Source: CAZEHS01 sp964424355
GTDB taxonomy: Bacteria > Bacillota > Clostridia > Peptostreptococcales > Acidaminobacteraceae
Direction: 5' to 3'
Assembly (NCBI GenBank): GCA_964424355.1
Contig: CAYRIO010000008.1
Location: forward strand, 77,009-141,008
Length of the DNA: 64,000 nt
The notes below the pieces were generated by a model. It had not been told where the DNA came from. It did not search any database and was given only the letters and a program-made list of their open reading frames with translations. Position 1 is the stretch's first letter. Each line of letters opens with the position of its first letter. Below are positions 43,467-52,355 of this stretch, piece by piece. Both the position numbers and the translations under genes were made by a program.

Positions 43467-45074
43467 ATGTCAAAGCGAAACAGGAACTTTATCCGGGGCG
43501 CAGCAATCTTAGGTGTTGCCGGGATCATTGTAAAAATCATCGGTGCGGTATTCCGCATCCCATTAGGAAATCTGGTGGGGGATGTGGGGATGAGTTACTA
43601 TCAGACAGCCTACCCCATTTATAACTGGCTGCTGGTTGTCTCGACAGCGGGGATCCCCACGGCCATTGCCAAGATGATTTCGGAGAAGGAAGCAATCGGC
43701 GATCGCGCTGGGGTTCAGAAAATCTTTACAACGGCATTCTGGATGCTGACGGCAATCGGACTGGGCACGATGGTCCTCCTGATGCTGACATCCCAGTTTA
43801 TCTGCGATGCCGTTAAGAATCCTGAAGCCGTCTACTCAATGATCTCCATCGCGCCGGCACTGTTCTTCGTGTCCCTGGTTTCGGTTTATCGCGGCTATTT
43901 CCAAGGACTTCAGGAAATGAAGGCTTACGCGGTTTCGCAGGTGGTCGAACAGGTTTTCCGGGTTGCAGTGGGATTGGGTCTGGCATTCTACTTCTTCCGG
44001 ATCAGTGTTCCCTTTGCCGCCGCGGGCGCCACCTTCGGGGCCACTGTAGGCGGTTTGGTAGGGACCCTGTTCATGGTGTTCAGCTACCTGAAATTCCAAA
44101 AGAAACAAGAACCCTTGACGGATCAGGGGCACTTTCCCCAGGAGCCGGCGGGAAAAATCATCTCGACGCTCATTCGGATTGCGATCCCTGTAACCATCGG
44201 GGCCTCAGTCCTGCCCATCATGAACCTCATTGACCTGGGGATTGTCATGAACCGGCTGACAGAAATCGGCATGGGGGATGTGGCAAAGAACCTGTACGGT
44301 CAGCTTACAGGTTATGCGGCTACCCTGGTGAACCTGCCCATGATTGTGACCGCGGCGGTCCAGATCAGTCTGGTTCCGGCCGTTTCACAGTACGCGGTCC
44401 TCAATGCCAAAGAAGAATTGGACCGGATGATTGAAACCGGCATCCGCATGGGCTTGATTATTTCCCTGCCCAGTGCCCTGGGCCTCGTGGTCCTGTCCAA
44501 GCCCATCATGCTGCTGCTCTATCCCATGCAAAAGGCTGCGGCCATCAGTGCGGGGGGCATCCTTCAGGTTCTGGGCTGGGGGGTCTTGGGTCTGTCGATG
44601 TTCCAGGTGCTGACAGGAGTCCTCCAGGGGCTTGGGAAGCCCTGGATACCTGCGCGGAACCTCGCGACAGCGGCGGCCATCAAACTGGTTCTCAGTTATG
44701 TGCTGGTCGGAATTCCGGCCCTGAACATCATGGGTGCGGCAGGCTCCACGGCGGCTGCCTTCTGCCTGGCCGCCTTCTTGAATTTTCTCAGTCTGCTGAA
44801 AATCTCCACCCATCGGATGGATGTAAAAAAAGTGCTCCTCAAGCCGGTTGCTGCCACTGTGGTCATGGTCTTAGCCACAATGGGAACCTATTCCGGGATC
44901 GCCCTCTTTTCAGGGAACAATCTGGCAACCCTCATGGCGATCCTGGTGGGCGGAACTGTGTATCTTGTAACCCTTATCGGTGTTGGCGGCCTGACTGAAG
45001 ACGACTACGACCTGCTTCCCGGCGGCGGGAAACTGCGCAAATTATCCCGGATGATTCCGGGAAAGAGAGGGTGA
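43467..45074 (+). CDS. SpoVB/MurJ-like lipid flippase (MVF superfamily)
   Basis: A 535-residue protein with about 14 transmembrane helices. FIRGAAILGVAGIIVKIIGAVFRIPLGNLVG at the N-terminus and GIPTAIAKMISEKEA are typical of the SpoVB branch of polysaccharide/lipid II flippases. VYRGYFQGLQEMKAYAVSQVVEQVFRV is also conserved. It probably moves lipid-linked wall precursors across the membrane. SpoVB homologues occur in non-sporulating species too. ATG 43467 follows AGGAGGG. mazG follows 4 nt later; the two are surely co-transcribed. Confidence 0.88.
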   Translation: MSKRNRNFIRGAAILGVAGIIVKIIGAVFRIPLGNLVGDVGMSYYQTAYPIYNWLLVVSTAGIPTAIAKMISEKEAIGDRAGVQKIFTTAFWMLTAIGLGTMVLLMLTSQFICDAVKNPEAVYSMISIAPALFFVSLVSVYRGYFQGLQEMKAYAVSQVVEQVFRVAVGLGLAFYFFRISVPFAAAGATFGATVGGLVGTLFMVFSYLKFQKKQEPLTDQGHFPQEPAGKIISTLIRIAIPVTIGASVLPIMNLIDLGIVMNRLTEIGMGDVAKNLYGQLTGYAATLVNLPMIVTAAVQISLVPAVSQYAVLNAKEELDRMIETGIRMGLIISLPSALGLVVLSKPIMLLLYPMQKAAAISAGGILQVLGWGVLGLSMFQVLTGVLQGLGKPWIPARNLATAAAIKLVLSYVLVGIPALNIMGAAGSTAAAFCLAAFLNFLSLLKISTHRMDVKKVLLKPVAATVVMVLATMGTYSGIALFSGNNLATLMAILVGGTVYLVTLIGVGGLTEDDYDLLPGGGKLRKLSRMIPGKRG

Positions 45075-45078
45075 TTCC

Positions 45079-46542
45079 ATGGAAAACAGACTGACCATCG
45101 TGGGGATTGGTCCCGGGGACTATCGTCACCTGACGCTTGAAGCCGATGAAATTCTGCGGAATGCGACCCAAATTCACGCCAGAACATTGAAGCACCCCGT
45201 AATGACGGCTCTGGTTGAAAAGGGGCACCGCATCCTGTCGTTTGACGCGCTTTATGAAGGTGCTGAGGATTTCGACCTGCTGTACCAGAGAATGACAGAA
45301 TCTCTTTGGGAATCCTGCCAGACGGCTCCGGTGGTCTATGCCGTACCGGGAAACGCCCTAATGGCTGAAAAGACCGTAGAACTCCTGATTGCAAAGGCTC
45401 AGGCAGATAAAGTGCCCTACCGGATCGTATACGGCTCCAGCTGTGTGGATGTCGTCATGAATGCCCTGGGGAAGGATCCCTTGGAGGGCCTTTTTGTGCT
45501 GGATGCGGCGCTGATGCCGGCGCAGGTTGGTTCTGCCCACCAACACCTCCTGGTTTTCCAGATCGATAGCCGCCTGACAGCTGCCCAGGTGAAACTGCAC
45601 CTGATGACAGGCTATCCGGACACGCATCCGGTGATCCTCGTAAAAAATGCCGGCATTACAGGGGCTGAAACCTGTACACCGGTAGCCCTCTATGAATTGG
45701 ACCAGGAAGACTGGTTCGACCATATGACAACGCTGTATGTGCCCCCTCTGAAGAGCGGTGAGCTGCAGGGCAACCTTGGGGAGCTGGTAGACATCATGGC
45801 ACGGCTCAGAAGCCCTGAGGGATGCCCCTGGGATCTCAAGCAAGATCACAAGACCCTGCTGCCTTACCTGATTGAAGAGGCCTATGAGGTGTTGGATGCG
45901 GTGGAATCAGAAGATGCATACCTTCTGGAAGAAGAGTTAGGGGATCTGTTGCTCCAAATCGTCTTCCATGCCAGAATTGCCGAAGAACATGGCGAGTTTC
46001 AAATCCGCGATGTGATCCAGGGCATCTGCACGAAAATGATCCGGCGCCATCCCCATGTGTTTTCAGATGCCATAGCGGAAACGCCGGAGGCTGTCCTGGT
46101 CAATTGGGAGGCCATCAAGAAGGAAGAAAAAGAAGAGCGGGGTCAGCATGCGTCCATGGATCGGATTCCCAGACAGATGCCCGCCCTGATGCGAAGCTAT
46201 AAGGTTCAGCAGAAGGCGGCTGAAGTTGGATTTGATTGGGATTCCATCCGGGGTGCCCTCGATAAGGTGGAGGAAGAATATCAGGAATTGATGGAATTAT
46301 TGGGCACCGATGATCCCATTCGCATCGAAGAAGAGCTCGGTGATCTGATCTTTGCCGTGGTCAATGTCGCTCGGTTTTTGAAAGTGAGCCCTGAACAGGC
46401 GTTGAGCCGAACGACTGAAAAGTTTATGAAAAGATACAAATATGTGGAAGATAAATCGGCATTAAATGGAATAAATATGAAAACATGCGGTATTGACATA
46501 TTAGATGGATTCTGGAATGAGGCAAAAACCCTTGAAAAATAG
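45079..46542 (+). CDS. mazG: Tetrapyrrole methylase-like domain fused to MazG nucleotide pyrophosphohydrolase (YabN type)
   Basis: A 487-residue two-domain protein. Residues about 1-225 resemble a tetrapyrrole methylase: LTIVGIGPGDYRHLTLEA, VVYAVPGNALMAEKTV and the rest of the SAM-fold. Residues about 235-487 are a double MazG domain: LRSPEGCPWDLKQDHKTLLPYLIEEAYEVLDA, ELGDLLLQIVFHARIAEE, and a second copy with EELGDLIFAVVNVARFL. The acidic ExxE..ExxD clusters bind Mg2+ for NTP hydrolysis. The role is probably nucleotide-pool cleaning; the methylase part has no known substrate. This is the standard YabN fusion of Bacillus and Clostridia. Confidence 0.95.
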   Translation: MENRLTIVGIGPGDYRHLTLEADEILRNATQIHARTLKHPVMTALVEKGHRILSFDALYEGAEDFDLLYQRMTESLWESCQTAPVVYAVPGNALMAEKTVELLIAKAQADKVPYRIVYGSSCVDVVMNALGKDPLEGLFVLDAALMPAQVGSAHQHLLVFQIDSRLTAAQVKLHLMTGYPDTHPVILVKNAGITGAETCTPVALYELDQEDWFDHMTTLYVPPLKSGELQGNLGELVDIMARLRSPEGCPWDLKQDHKTLLPYLIEEAYEVLDAVESEDAYLLEEELGDLLLQIVFHARIAEEHGEFQIRDVIQGICTKMIRRHPHVFSDAIAETPEAVLVNWEAIKKEEKEERGQHASMDRIPRQMPALMRSYKVQQKAAEVGFDWDSIRGALDKVEEEYQELMELLGTDDPIRIEEELGDLIFAVVNVARFLKVSPEQALSRTTEKFMKRYKYVEDKSALNGINMKTCGIDILDGFWNEAKTLEK

Positions 46543-46562
46543 CAAAAAGCGAAAAAAAGAAC

Positions 46563-46590
46563 TTGAAAAAGAAGGGATTTTCAATATAAG
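46563..46590 (+). promoter_or_regulatory. Promoter of the HU gene
   Basis: TTGAAA (46563-46568), 16-bp spacer, TATAAG (46585-46590), about 53 nt before the GTG start. Confidence 0.65.
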
Positions 46591-46643
46591 ATAGAACTAA
46601 GCTGATGAAGCTGTTCTAAAAACTGATAAGAGGAGGTCATGGC

Positions 46644-46922
46644 GTGAATAAAGCTGAATTGGTATCAAGCATGGCTGAGAAATCCGGACTGACTAAGAAG
46701 GATGCAGAAGTAGCTCTGAATGCGTTTATGAAAAGCGTTGAAGAATCACTTAAAGCAGGGGAGAAAGTTCAATTGGTTGGCTTCGGAACTTTCGATGTAA
46801 GAGAGAGAAAATCCAGAAAAGGCAGAAACCCAAGAAACCCGAAACAGGTTATCGAAATTCCTGCTTCCAAGGCGCCGGTTTTCAAAGCTGGTAAAGCTCT
46901 TAAAGAACTTGTAAACGAGTAA
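46644..46922 (+). CDS. hup: HU family DNA-binding protein
   Basis: A 92-residue nucleoid protein: NKAELVSSMAEKSGLTKKDAE, QLVGFGTFDVRERKSRKGRNP with the DNA-binding arm, and NPKQVIEIPASKAPVFKAGKALK. It starts with GTG at 46644, 7 nt after AGGAGG. An ATG at 46639 would give only Met-Ala before a stop. Codon use is closer to the highly expressed genes. It has its own promoter and terminator inside the mazG-rqcP block. Confidence 0.96.
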   Translation: MNKAELVSSMAEKSGLTKKDAEVALNAFMKSVEESLKAGEKVQLVGFGTFDVRERKSRKGRNPRNPKQVIEIPASKAPVFKAGKALKELVNE

Positions 46923-46927
46923 ACCAT

Positions 46928-46953
46928 AAAAGCAGCGCTGCTGCTTTTTTTTT
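46928..46953 (+). terminator. Terminator of the HU gene
   Basis: AAAAGCAGC pairs with GCTGCTTTT around a GCT loop; a run of nine Ts ends it. Confidence 0.88.
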
Positions 46954-46983
46954 ATATCCATATGCCTCTGCACAGGGGAATTT

Positions 46984-46991
46984 GTTATAAT
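46984..46991 (+). promoter_or_regulatory. Extended -10 promoter of rqcP-divIC
   Basis: GT-TATAAT preceded by T forms TGT-TATAAT (TATAAT 46986-46991), 19 nt before the rqcP start. The -35 is unclear. Confidence 0.45.
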
Positions 46992-47009
46992 AAAAGACGA
47001 GGTGCAACC

Positions 47010-47282
47010 ATGAGAGTCGATAAGTTCCTGAAAGTTTCCAGACTGATTAAAAGGCGAACCGTCGCCAAGGAAGCCTGCGATCTGGGACGGATCCAGGTCA
47101 ATGGAAAAGTGGTGAAGGCCGGTTATGAGATGAAGGTGGGTGACCATCTGCAGATCGAGTTGGGAACCCGCAAGGTCCAGGTAGAGGTTCTGGAACTCAA
47201 GGAGACCACATTCAAACAGGAAGCCGGTAATCTATACAAGGTCCTTGAAGACGTTGGAGAATGCGCCGATATTGAAGTGTAA
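47010..47282 (+). CDS. rqcP: S4-domain ribosome quality-control protein RqcP
   Basis: A 90-residue S4-domain protein: MRVDKFLKVSRLIKRRTVAKEACDLGRIQVNGKVVKAGYEM is the full S4 core. In Bacillus RqcP (YlmH paralogue/YabO) binds stalled 50S subunits and helps RqcH add alanine tails. ATG 47010 follows GACGAGG. In spore formers yabP and yabQ follow; here divIC comes next after 18 nt. Confidence 0.92.
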   Translation: MRVDKFLKVSRLIKRRTVAKEACDLGRIQVNGKVVKAGYEMKVGDHLQIELGTRKVQVEVLELKETTFKQEAGNLYKVLEDVGECADIEV

Positions 47283-47300
47283 GGACTGTAGGGGGTAACC

Positions 47301-47612
47301 ATGGCTAAGAGACGCCACATCATCAAACGGAATCGCTTTTTCATGGGCCTGGTCTTGCTATTTTCGCTTTACATCGGGACAACCCTTGTACGGCAGGAAG
47401 TCAAGATCCATGAGCTGCGCCAGGAAGAAAAGCAGGTCAGCGGTCAGTTGGCGGGACTCAACGAAGAAATAGGTGTTCTTAAAGAAGATTTGGAAGCGTC
47501 CCAGAGTCTTGAATTTTCCGAGAAAATCGCCCGGGAAAAATTAAAAATGGTCAAGCCTGATGAAATCGTCTATATTTTAAAAGAACCCGAGGTGCCAGCG
47601 GTAAAGCCTTGA
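47301..47612 (+). CDS. divIC: Septum formation protein DivIC/FtsB-like
   Basis: A 103-residue bitopic protein. A basic cytoplasmic tail (MAKRRHIIKRNR) is followed by one transmembrane helix (FFMGLVLLFSLYIGTTLV, about 13-30). A heptad-rich coiled coil (IHELRQEEKQVSGQLAGLNEEIGVLKEDL) and the conserved FSEKIAREKLKMVKPDEIVY complete the protein. It would act with FtsL and DivIB in the divisome. The position after rqcP agrees with the family's conserved location. Confidence 0.9.
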   Translation: MAKRRHIIKRNRFFMGLVLLFSLYIGTTLVRQEVKIHELRQEEKQVSGQLAGLNEEIGVLKEDLEASQSLEFSEKIAREKLKMVKPDEIVYILKEPEVPAVKP

Positions 47613-47641
47613 AAAAGTGGGTGTCGCATGGGTCAGAAGAG

Positions 47642-47669
47642 CCGCTCCGAAAATCCGGAGCGGTTTTGC
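47642..47669 (+). terminator. Hairpin between divIC and ppx
   Basis: CCGCTCCG pairs with CGGAGCGG and is followed by TTTTGC. The short T run makes it a weak or attenuating terminator. Confidence 0.5.
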
Positions 47670-47686
47670 ATATCAGGGAGGCAGTC

Positions 47687-48613
47687 ATGAAAAAAGCGGT
47701 CATTGATATGGGGTCCAACTCCGTGCGGCTGATGCTGGCAGAATGCTCAGAGACGCGGATCCTTTCAACGGAGAAGCATCTTGAAATGACGCGGTTGGCA
47801 CAGGACGTCGATAAAACCGGCCTCCTCCAGCCGGGGCCTATGCAGGAGACTCTGGCGGTCGTCAAACGCTACCGGGCCATGGCTGAAGCCGCAGGGGCAG
47901 GAATTCCAACGGCCTATGCCACCAGTGCGCTCAGGGATGCCCGTAACGGCGGGTCCTTTGCCGAGCGGGTGCTTCTGGAAACCGGCGTGCCGGTGATAAT
48001 CCTTCCGGGAGAACTGGAGGCTGAACTGGGATTCATGGGGGTTGCAGCAACGTTGAAGGATCCACGGGAAACGATTCTGGTGGTGGATATCGGCGGCGGC
48101 AGTACGGAATGTATTGTTGGATCCGGGTCGGCGCTGTCCTTTGCCCAGAGTCGGAATGTCGGCGCCGTCCGTATGATGGGTCGCTATGTGGACAGTGATC
48201 CTATTTCACAAAACCAACGGGTTGCGATGGCTCAGGGGATTCGGACGATCATGGAGCCGGTGTGTCAGGCTGTGAAAGCGTATCCGTACACTCGCATCTA
48301 CGGTATCGGTGGCACGCTCACAACAGCAGCGGCCATGGTACAGGAGATGCGCATCTATGAATCGGCGGCCATCCAGCATTATCCAGTGACCCGGGGCAAA
48401 CTGAGAGGTTTGGTGGATCAGATGTTCTCGCTGACCACCGATCAACGTAAAATGCTGCCAGGACTGCAGCCGAAACGGGCTGATGTCATCCCGGCGGGTT
48501 TTTTGATCATGGACTGCCTGATGAGCTGTCTGCATGCGGATGTGTTCTATGCCAGCGATGCGGACAACCTGGAGGGAATCCTTTTCAAGTATCACTTGGA
48601 TGGGGGTCAGTAG
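47687..48613 (+). CDS. ppx: Ppx/GppA family exopolyphosphatase
   Basis: A 308-residue protein of the ASKHA fold. KAVIDMGSNSVRLMLAE is phosphate 1, YATSALRDARNGGSF is typical, and VVDIGGGSTECIVG is phosphate 2. ELEAELGFMGV and YGIGGTLTTAAAM complete the pattern. Members hydrolyse polyphosphate or pppGpp. This is the short form lacking the C-terminal HD-like domain. ATG 47687 follows GGGAGG; the longer frame from 47609 overlaps divIC. The tilS ATG follows directly after the stop. Confidence 0.9.
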   Translation: MKKAVIDMGSNSVRLMLAECSETRILSTEKHLEMTRLAQDVDKTGLLQPGPMQETLAVVKRYRAMAEAAGAGIPTAYATSALRDARNGGSFAERVLLETGVPVIILPGELEAELGFMGVAATLKDPRETILVVDIGGGSTECIVGSGSALSFAQSRNVGAVRMMGRYVDSDPISQNQRVAMAQGIRTIMEPVCQAVKAYPYTRIYGIGGTLTTAAAMVQEMRIYESAAIQHYPVTRGKLRGLVDQMFSLTTDQRKMLPGLQPKRADVIPAGFLIMDCLMSCLHADVFYASDADNLEGILFKYHLDGGQ

Positions 48614-50008
48614 ATGTTTGCGGAACGGGTTGAGTCATATATTCTGAAAAATAGGCTGATCCTGCCTGGAGAAACTGTGATTGTCGGATTTTCCGGGGGA
48701 CCTGATTCCCTGAGCCTGGCTCATCTGCTCTGGTCTCTTTCCCGAAAGCACGGTTGGGAATTGATCTTAGCCCATTTTGATCACCAACTCCGGGGTGCCG
48801 CATCCCGCGAAGACGCCGAATTCTGCAAGGCGTGGGCGGATGCGAAGGGGGTGCCCTTTTTCATGATGGCCATGGATATCGGTCAGGAAGCCCGGATGCA
48901 TTCAGAATCAACAGAACTGGCGGCCAGACGGTGCCGCTATGCTTTTTTCAGACAGGTACAGCTTGAAACCGGGGCCAGGCGGATTGCTCTGGGGCATCAT
49001 CGGGATGATCAGGCTGAAACGGTGCTGATGCGTCTGATCCGGGGGACCGGAACCGATGGTCTGGCCGGCATGCGGCCCCAGCGGGAGGATGGCGTCATCC
49101 GCCCTTTGCTGGCGGAGTCCCGGCAGGCCATTCTCGACTATTGTGCATCGGAAAGCCTTGAGGCCCGTATCGATCATACGAATTTTGAAGAGGTGTACAC
49201 GCGGAATGGTCTGCGGCTGGAGGTGTTGCCGCTTCTTGCTGCGCGATACAATCCCAACATTGCGGAAGTCCTGTGCAGAACGGCAGTATTGGCAGGGGAG
49301 GACAGCGACTGTCTCAATGGGATAGCCGAAAAAAACCTGTCCGAATGGGGACTGTGGACGGGTTCAACGCTTCAACTGCCGCTTTGTGACCTGTTAACAG
49401 CTCCACGGGCCATTCTCAAGCGCCTGCTGCGCCAGAGCGTCCGGCTTATTGCCGGCAGTGTGGAGAATCTTGAGTCAGGGCATTTGGAGCAGATTTTGCG
49501 TCTGCTGGAAAACTCACAGACGGGGAAACACATCATCTTCTGCGGAACCCGTTTTGCCATCAGCTATGGCAATCTGGTGTTAAGCAAGGAGCAGGCAGTC
49601 ATTCTACAGGAAGATGCGGCCCTTCCCCTGGAAGCCGGATCGGTCCAGGCGTTTGGCGGACGCATAACCCTGCAGCCACTTTCCAAAGAAGCATGGGACG
49701 CCAGAACAGATAGAGGCCCTCACTGCATTGTTGTTGACAGGGAGGCCCTCTGCGGCCCCCTCCGTGTACGCAAAAGACAAAACGGGGACCGCATGATTCC
49801 ATTGGGAATGGAGACGTTCAAGAAGCTGAAGGATCTGATGATCGATCAGAAGGTTCCCCGGGAAGTGCGGGATGCGGTGCCTATTGTCTGCGATGACGAA
49901 AAAATCGTATGGGCTGCTGGAATTCGCATGGATGAACGGGTTCGTGTGAAGGATACCTCGAAAATACTCCTGGAGATCCGCTGGGAGGTTTGTTGTTCTC
50001 CGGAATGA
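48614..50008 (+). CDS. tilS: tRNA(Ile)-lysidine synthetase
   Basis: Converts C34 of tRNA-Ile(CAU) to lysidine, so that AUA is read as Ile. The 464-residue protein has the PP-loop ATPase motif VIVGFSGGPDSLSLAHLLW (about residues 22-40), ILAHFDHQLRGAASREDAEF, and IALGHHRDDQAETVLMRLIRGTG. The C-terminal TilS domains include PLRVRKRQNGDRMIPLGMETFKKLKDL and VPIVCDDEKIVWAAGIRMDERV. Its start codon abuts the ppx stop. ftsH follows as in Bacillus, though hpt is not between them. Confidence 0.95.
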   Translation: MFAERVESYILKNRLILPGETVIVGFSGGPDSLSLAHLLWSLSRKHGWELILAHFDHQLRGAASREDAEFCKAWADAKGVPFFMMAMDIGQEARMHSESTELAARRCRYAFFRQVQLETGARRIALGHHRDDQAETVLMRLIRGTGTDGLAGMRPQREDGVIRPLLAESRQAILDYCASESLEARIDHTNFEEVYTRNGLRLEVLPLLAARYNPNIAEVLCRTAVLAGEDSDCLNGIAEKNLSEWGLWTGSTLQLPLCDLLTAPRAILKRLLRQSVRLIAGSVENLESGHLEQILRLLENSQTGKHIIFCGTRFAISYGNLVLSKEQAVILQEDAALPLEAGSVQAFGGRITLQPLSKEAWDARTDRGPHCIVVDREALCGPLRVRKRQNGDRMIPLGMETFKKLKDLMIDQKVPREVRDAVPIVCDDEKIVWAAGIRMDERVRVKDTSKILLEIRWEVCCSPE

Positions 50009-50056
50009 AATATGTTAGAATGAATAGAATTCAATTCAAGCTCTAGGAGGAACCCT

Positions 50057-52042
50057 GTGAAGAACGTTTTTAAAGGTGCAACCTTTTATATATTCATCTT
50101 CCTGATGATCCTGGTCCTGGTGAATTTCTCCCAGCCCCAGAAGCAGCAGGATAAAAAGTTGGACTATACCGCGTTGCAGCAAGCACTTGCAAAAGACAAA
50201 GTGGAATCCGTCAAGTTTGTGAACCATACCGTCACCGGAAAATTGTCCGATGGGACACAGTTCCAGTCCTATGTCCCCCCCATGGTGGATAAGGCGTTCG
50301 GGGACTATGTCGATGCCCTGGGCATGGCAGGGAAGCTTAAGATCGAAGGGCAGGAGCCTGTGGGCCGCCCCTGGATCATGGATATCCTGCCAACGATCTT
50401 CATGATCCTGGTATTCGTTGTTTTCTGGTTTGTCTTCATGCAGAATTCCCAAGGCGGCGGCAACAAGGTTATGTCCTTTGGAAAAAGCAAGGCAAGACTC
50501 AATAACGAAGAGGACGGCCGTCGGATCACCTTTAAGGATGTTGCCGGCCTGAAAGAAGAAAAAGAAGAGATGAAGGAAATCGTAGATTTTCTGAAAGCGC
50601 CTAAGAAATACAACGACATGGGGGCGCGGATTCCCAAAGGGATCCTGATGGTAGGACCTCCCGGAACCGGGAAAACCTATCTGACACGGGCCGTAGCGGG
50701 CGAAGCAGAGGTGCCGTTCTACAGCATCAGCGGCTCGGATTTCGTTGAAATGTTTGTCGGTGTCGGGGCCTCACGGGTCAGAGACACCTTCGAAATGGCT
50801 AAGAAAAAGGCTCCCTGTATCGTCTTCATCGATGAAATCGATGCCGTCGGCCGTCGCCGCGGTGCCGGCGTCGGCGGAGGCCATGACGAGCGGGAGCAGA
50901 CCCTGAACCAATTGCTCGTCGAGATGGACGGGTTCAGCGAGAATGAAGGGATCATCATCATCGCTGCGACCAATCGACCTGACATCCTGGATCCGGCTCT
51001 TCTCAGACCGGGCCGGTTTGACCGGGAAGTCATCGTTGGGATTCCGGACGTTGCCGAGCGGGAAGAGATGTTCGAAGTCCATGCCCGAAACAAGCCGATG
51101 GAAGCTGATGTAGACCTCAAGGTGCTGGCCCGTGGAACACCGGGATTCACACCGGCGGACATTGAGAACATCATGAACGAAGCAGCTATCCTGACTGCCC
51201 GTAAAGGCAGAAAGAAAATCAATATGGAAACCATTGAGGAAGCGAAGACCAAAGTGGTCGTCGGCGTTGAAAAGAAGAGCCGGGTCATCAGCGAAAAGGA
51301 ACGCAGGTTGACTGCCTACCATGAAGCGGGTCATGCGATTCTCGCCAATGTGCTTCCGGATGTGGATCCGGTTCACCGGATTACGATCATTCCCCGTGGC
51401 CGGGCTGGTGGATTCACCATGCAGCTGCCCCGGGAAGATCGCAGCTATACGACCAAAGGCATGATGGAAAACGAACTGGTGATCCTTCTGGGCGGCCGTG
51501 TCGCCGAGAAACTGGTTCTCCATGACGTCAGTACCGGCGCTCAGAATGACCTGAAGCGCGTATCGGGGATTGCCCGGAATATGATCACCCGGTATGCCAT
51601 GAGTGAAAATCTGAGCTCGATGATGTATGGTTCGGATGAAGAGGTATTCATCGGTCGGGATATGACCTCCCGTCGTGAGTATTCCGAGCAGGTCGCCGCA
51701 GAAATCGACCGTGAGATTCAGGTACTGGTTGATTCTGCTTACGAACGCTCCGTGGATCTGTTGACGGAAAATATTGGTAAACTTCATGAGGTGGCTAAGG
51801 CCCTTCTGGAATTTGAAACAATCAATGGTGAAGAGTTTGATCTGGTGATGCGTGAAGGGTTTGAAAAACTCTGTGAATCCAGAAGCCGGGGGGATGCTGC
51901 AGAAAAAGCAGCGGTCGCGGCAGAGAAAGCAGAAGAGGCTTCCGCGGCGGCAGCGTCAGTGGAGCCGGAAGGTTCAAGTACACACAGCGCTGGGCCCGAA
52001 GCTGCAGAAAGCAAAGAGCCTCCTCAGGCGCCATTGCAATGA
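50057..52042 (+). CDS. ftsH: ATP-dependent zinc metalloprotease FtsH
   Basis: A membrane-bound AAA protease of 661 residues. TM1 (FYIFIFLMILVLVNF) and TM2 (IFMILVFVVFWFVFM) flank a short extracytoplasmic domain. The AAA domain has Walker A GPPGTGKT (about 199-206), the pore loop in SDFVEMFVGVGASRVRD, Walker B CIVFIDEIDAVG, and the second region of homology. The zinc site HEAGH is at residues 422-426. The C-terminal tail is Ala/Glu-rich. It starts with GTG at 50057 after AGGAGG. It degrades misfolded membrane proteins and some regulators. Confidence 0.97.
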   Translation: MKNVFKGATFYIFIFLMILVLVNFSQPQKQQDKKLDYTALQQALAKDKVESVKFVNHTVTGKLSDGTQFQSYVPPMVDKAFGDYVDALGMAGKLKIEGQEPVGRPWIMDILPTIFMILVFVVFWFVFMQNSQGGGNKVMSFGKSKARLNNEEDGRRITFKDVAGLKEEKEEMKEIVDFLKAPKKYNDMGARIPKGILMVGPPGTGKTYLTRAVAGEAEVPFYSISGSDFVEMFVGVGASRVRDTFEMAKKKAPCIVFIDEIDAVGRRRGAGVGGGHDEREQTLNQLLVEMDGFSENEGIIIIAATNRPDILDPALLRPGRFDREVIVGIPDVAEREEMFEVHARNKPMEADVDLKVLARGTPGFTPADIENIMNEAAILTARKGRKKINMETIEEAKTKVVVGVEKKSRVISEKERRLTAYHEAGHAILANVLPDVDPVHRITIIPRGRAGGFTMQLPREDRSYTTKGMMENELVILLGGRVAEKLVLHDVSTGAQNDLKRVSGIARNMITRYAMSENLSSMMYGSDEEVFIGRDMTSRREYSEQVAAEIDREIQVLVDSAYERSVDLLTENIGKLHEVAKALLEFETINGEEFDLVMREGFEKLCESRSRGDAAEKAAVAAEKAEEASAAAASVEPEGSSTHSAGPEAAESKEPPQAPLQ

Positions 52043-52047
52043 TGAAC

Positions 52048-52075
52048 AAAGGCCAGCGCTCCGGTGCTGGCTTTT
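52048..52075 (+). terminator. Terminator-like hairpin after ftsH
   Basis: AAAG and CCAGC (with a one-base bulge) pair with GCTGG and CTTT, followed by four Ts. Confidence 0.55.
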
Positions 52076-52097
52076 CATTGGGAAGGAGTACAAAACC

Positions 52098-52334
52098 ATG
52101 GCGGTGAAATTTACGACATGTTATCCGATACTTCCGCAGGGAGGAAAAACCCCCTGCGGGGTTGCGGTGGACCGGCAGAGTGGCTTCCTTCAGGAAATCA
52201 TCTGCCCGGAGTTATCGGAGAGTGTATGTGCCAACTTGGCGGCTAAGTGGAATGCCGGTGCAGTTGGTGGCGACAAGCGGTTCGAAGATGAATTGGCGCA
52301 GTTTATTTCGGATGAATTGAAGCAGATAGAATGA
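52098..52334 (+). CDS. Small protein of unknown function
   Basis: A 78-residue protein beginning MAVKFTTCYPILPQGGKTPCGVAVDRQSG and ending ELAQFISDELKQIE. It has three cysteines in the first 45 residues and no hydrophobic segment. I do not recognise the family. ATG 52098 follows GGAAGGAG. It is followed after 21 nt by the DUF3870 gene and probably forms a two-gene unit with it, ending at a strong terminator. Confidence 0.6.
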   Translation: MAVKFTTCYPILPQGGKTPCGVAVDRQSGFLQEIICPELSESVCANLAAKWNAGAVGGDKRFEDELAQFISDELKQIE

Positions 52335-52355
52335 TTGAACAGGGAGGTTTCCGCC

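Noticed and set aside
46639..46647. ATG-GCG-TGA mini-frame between the ribosome site and the HU start
   Set aside because: The ATG is only 2 nt from the AGGAGG, too close for use; GTG 46644 has proper spacing.
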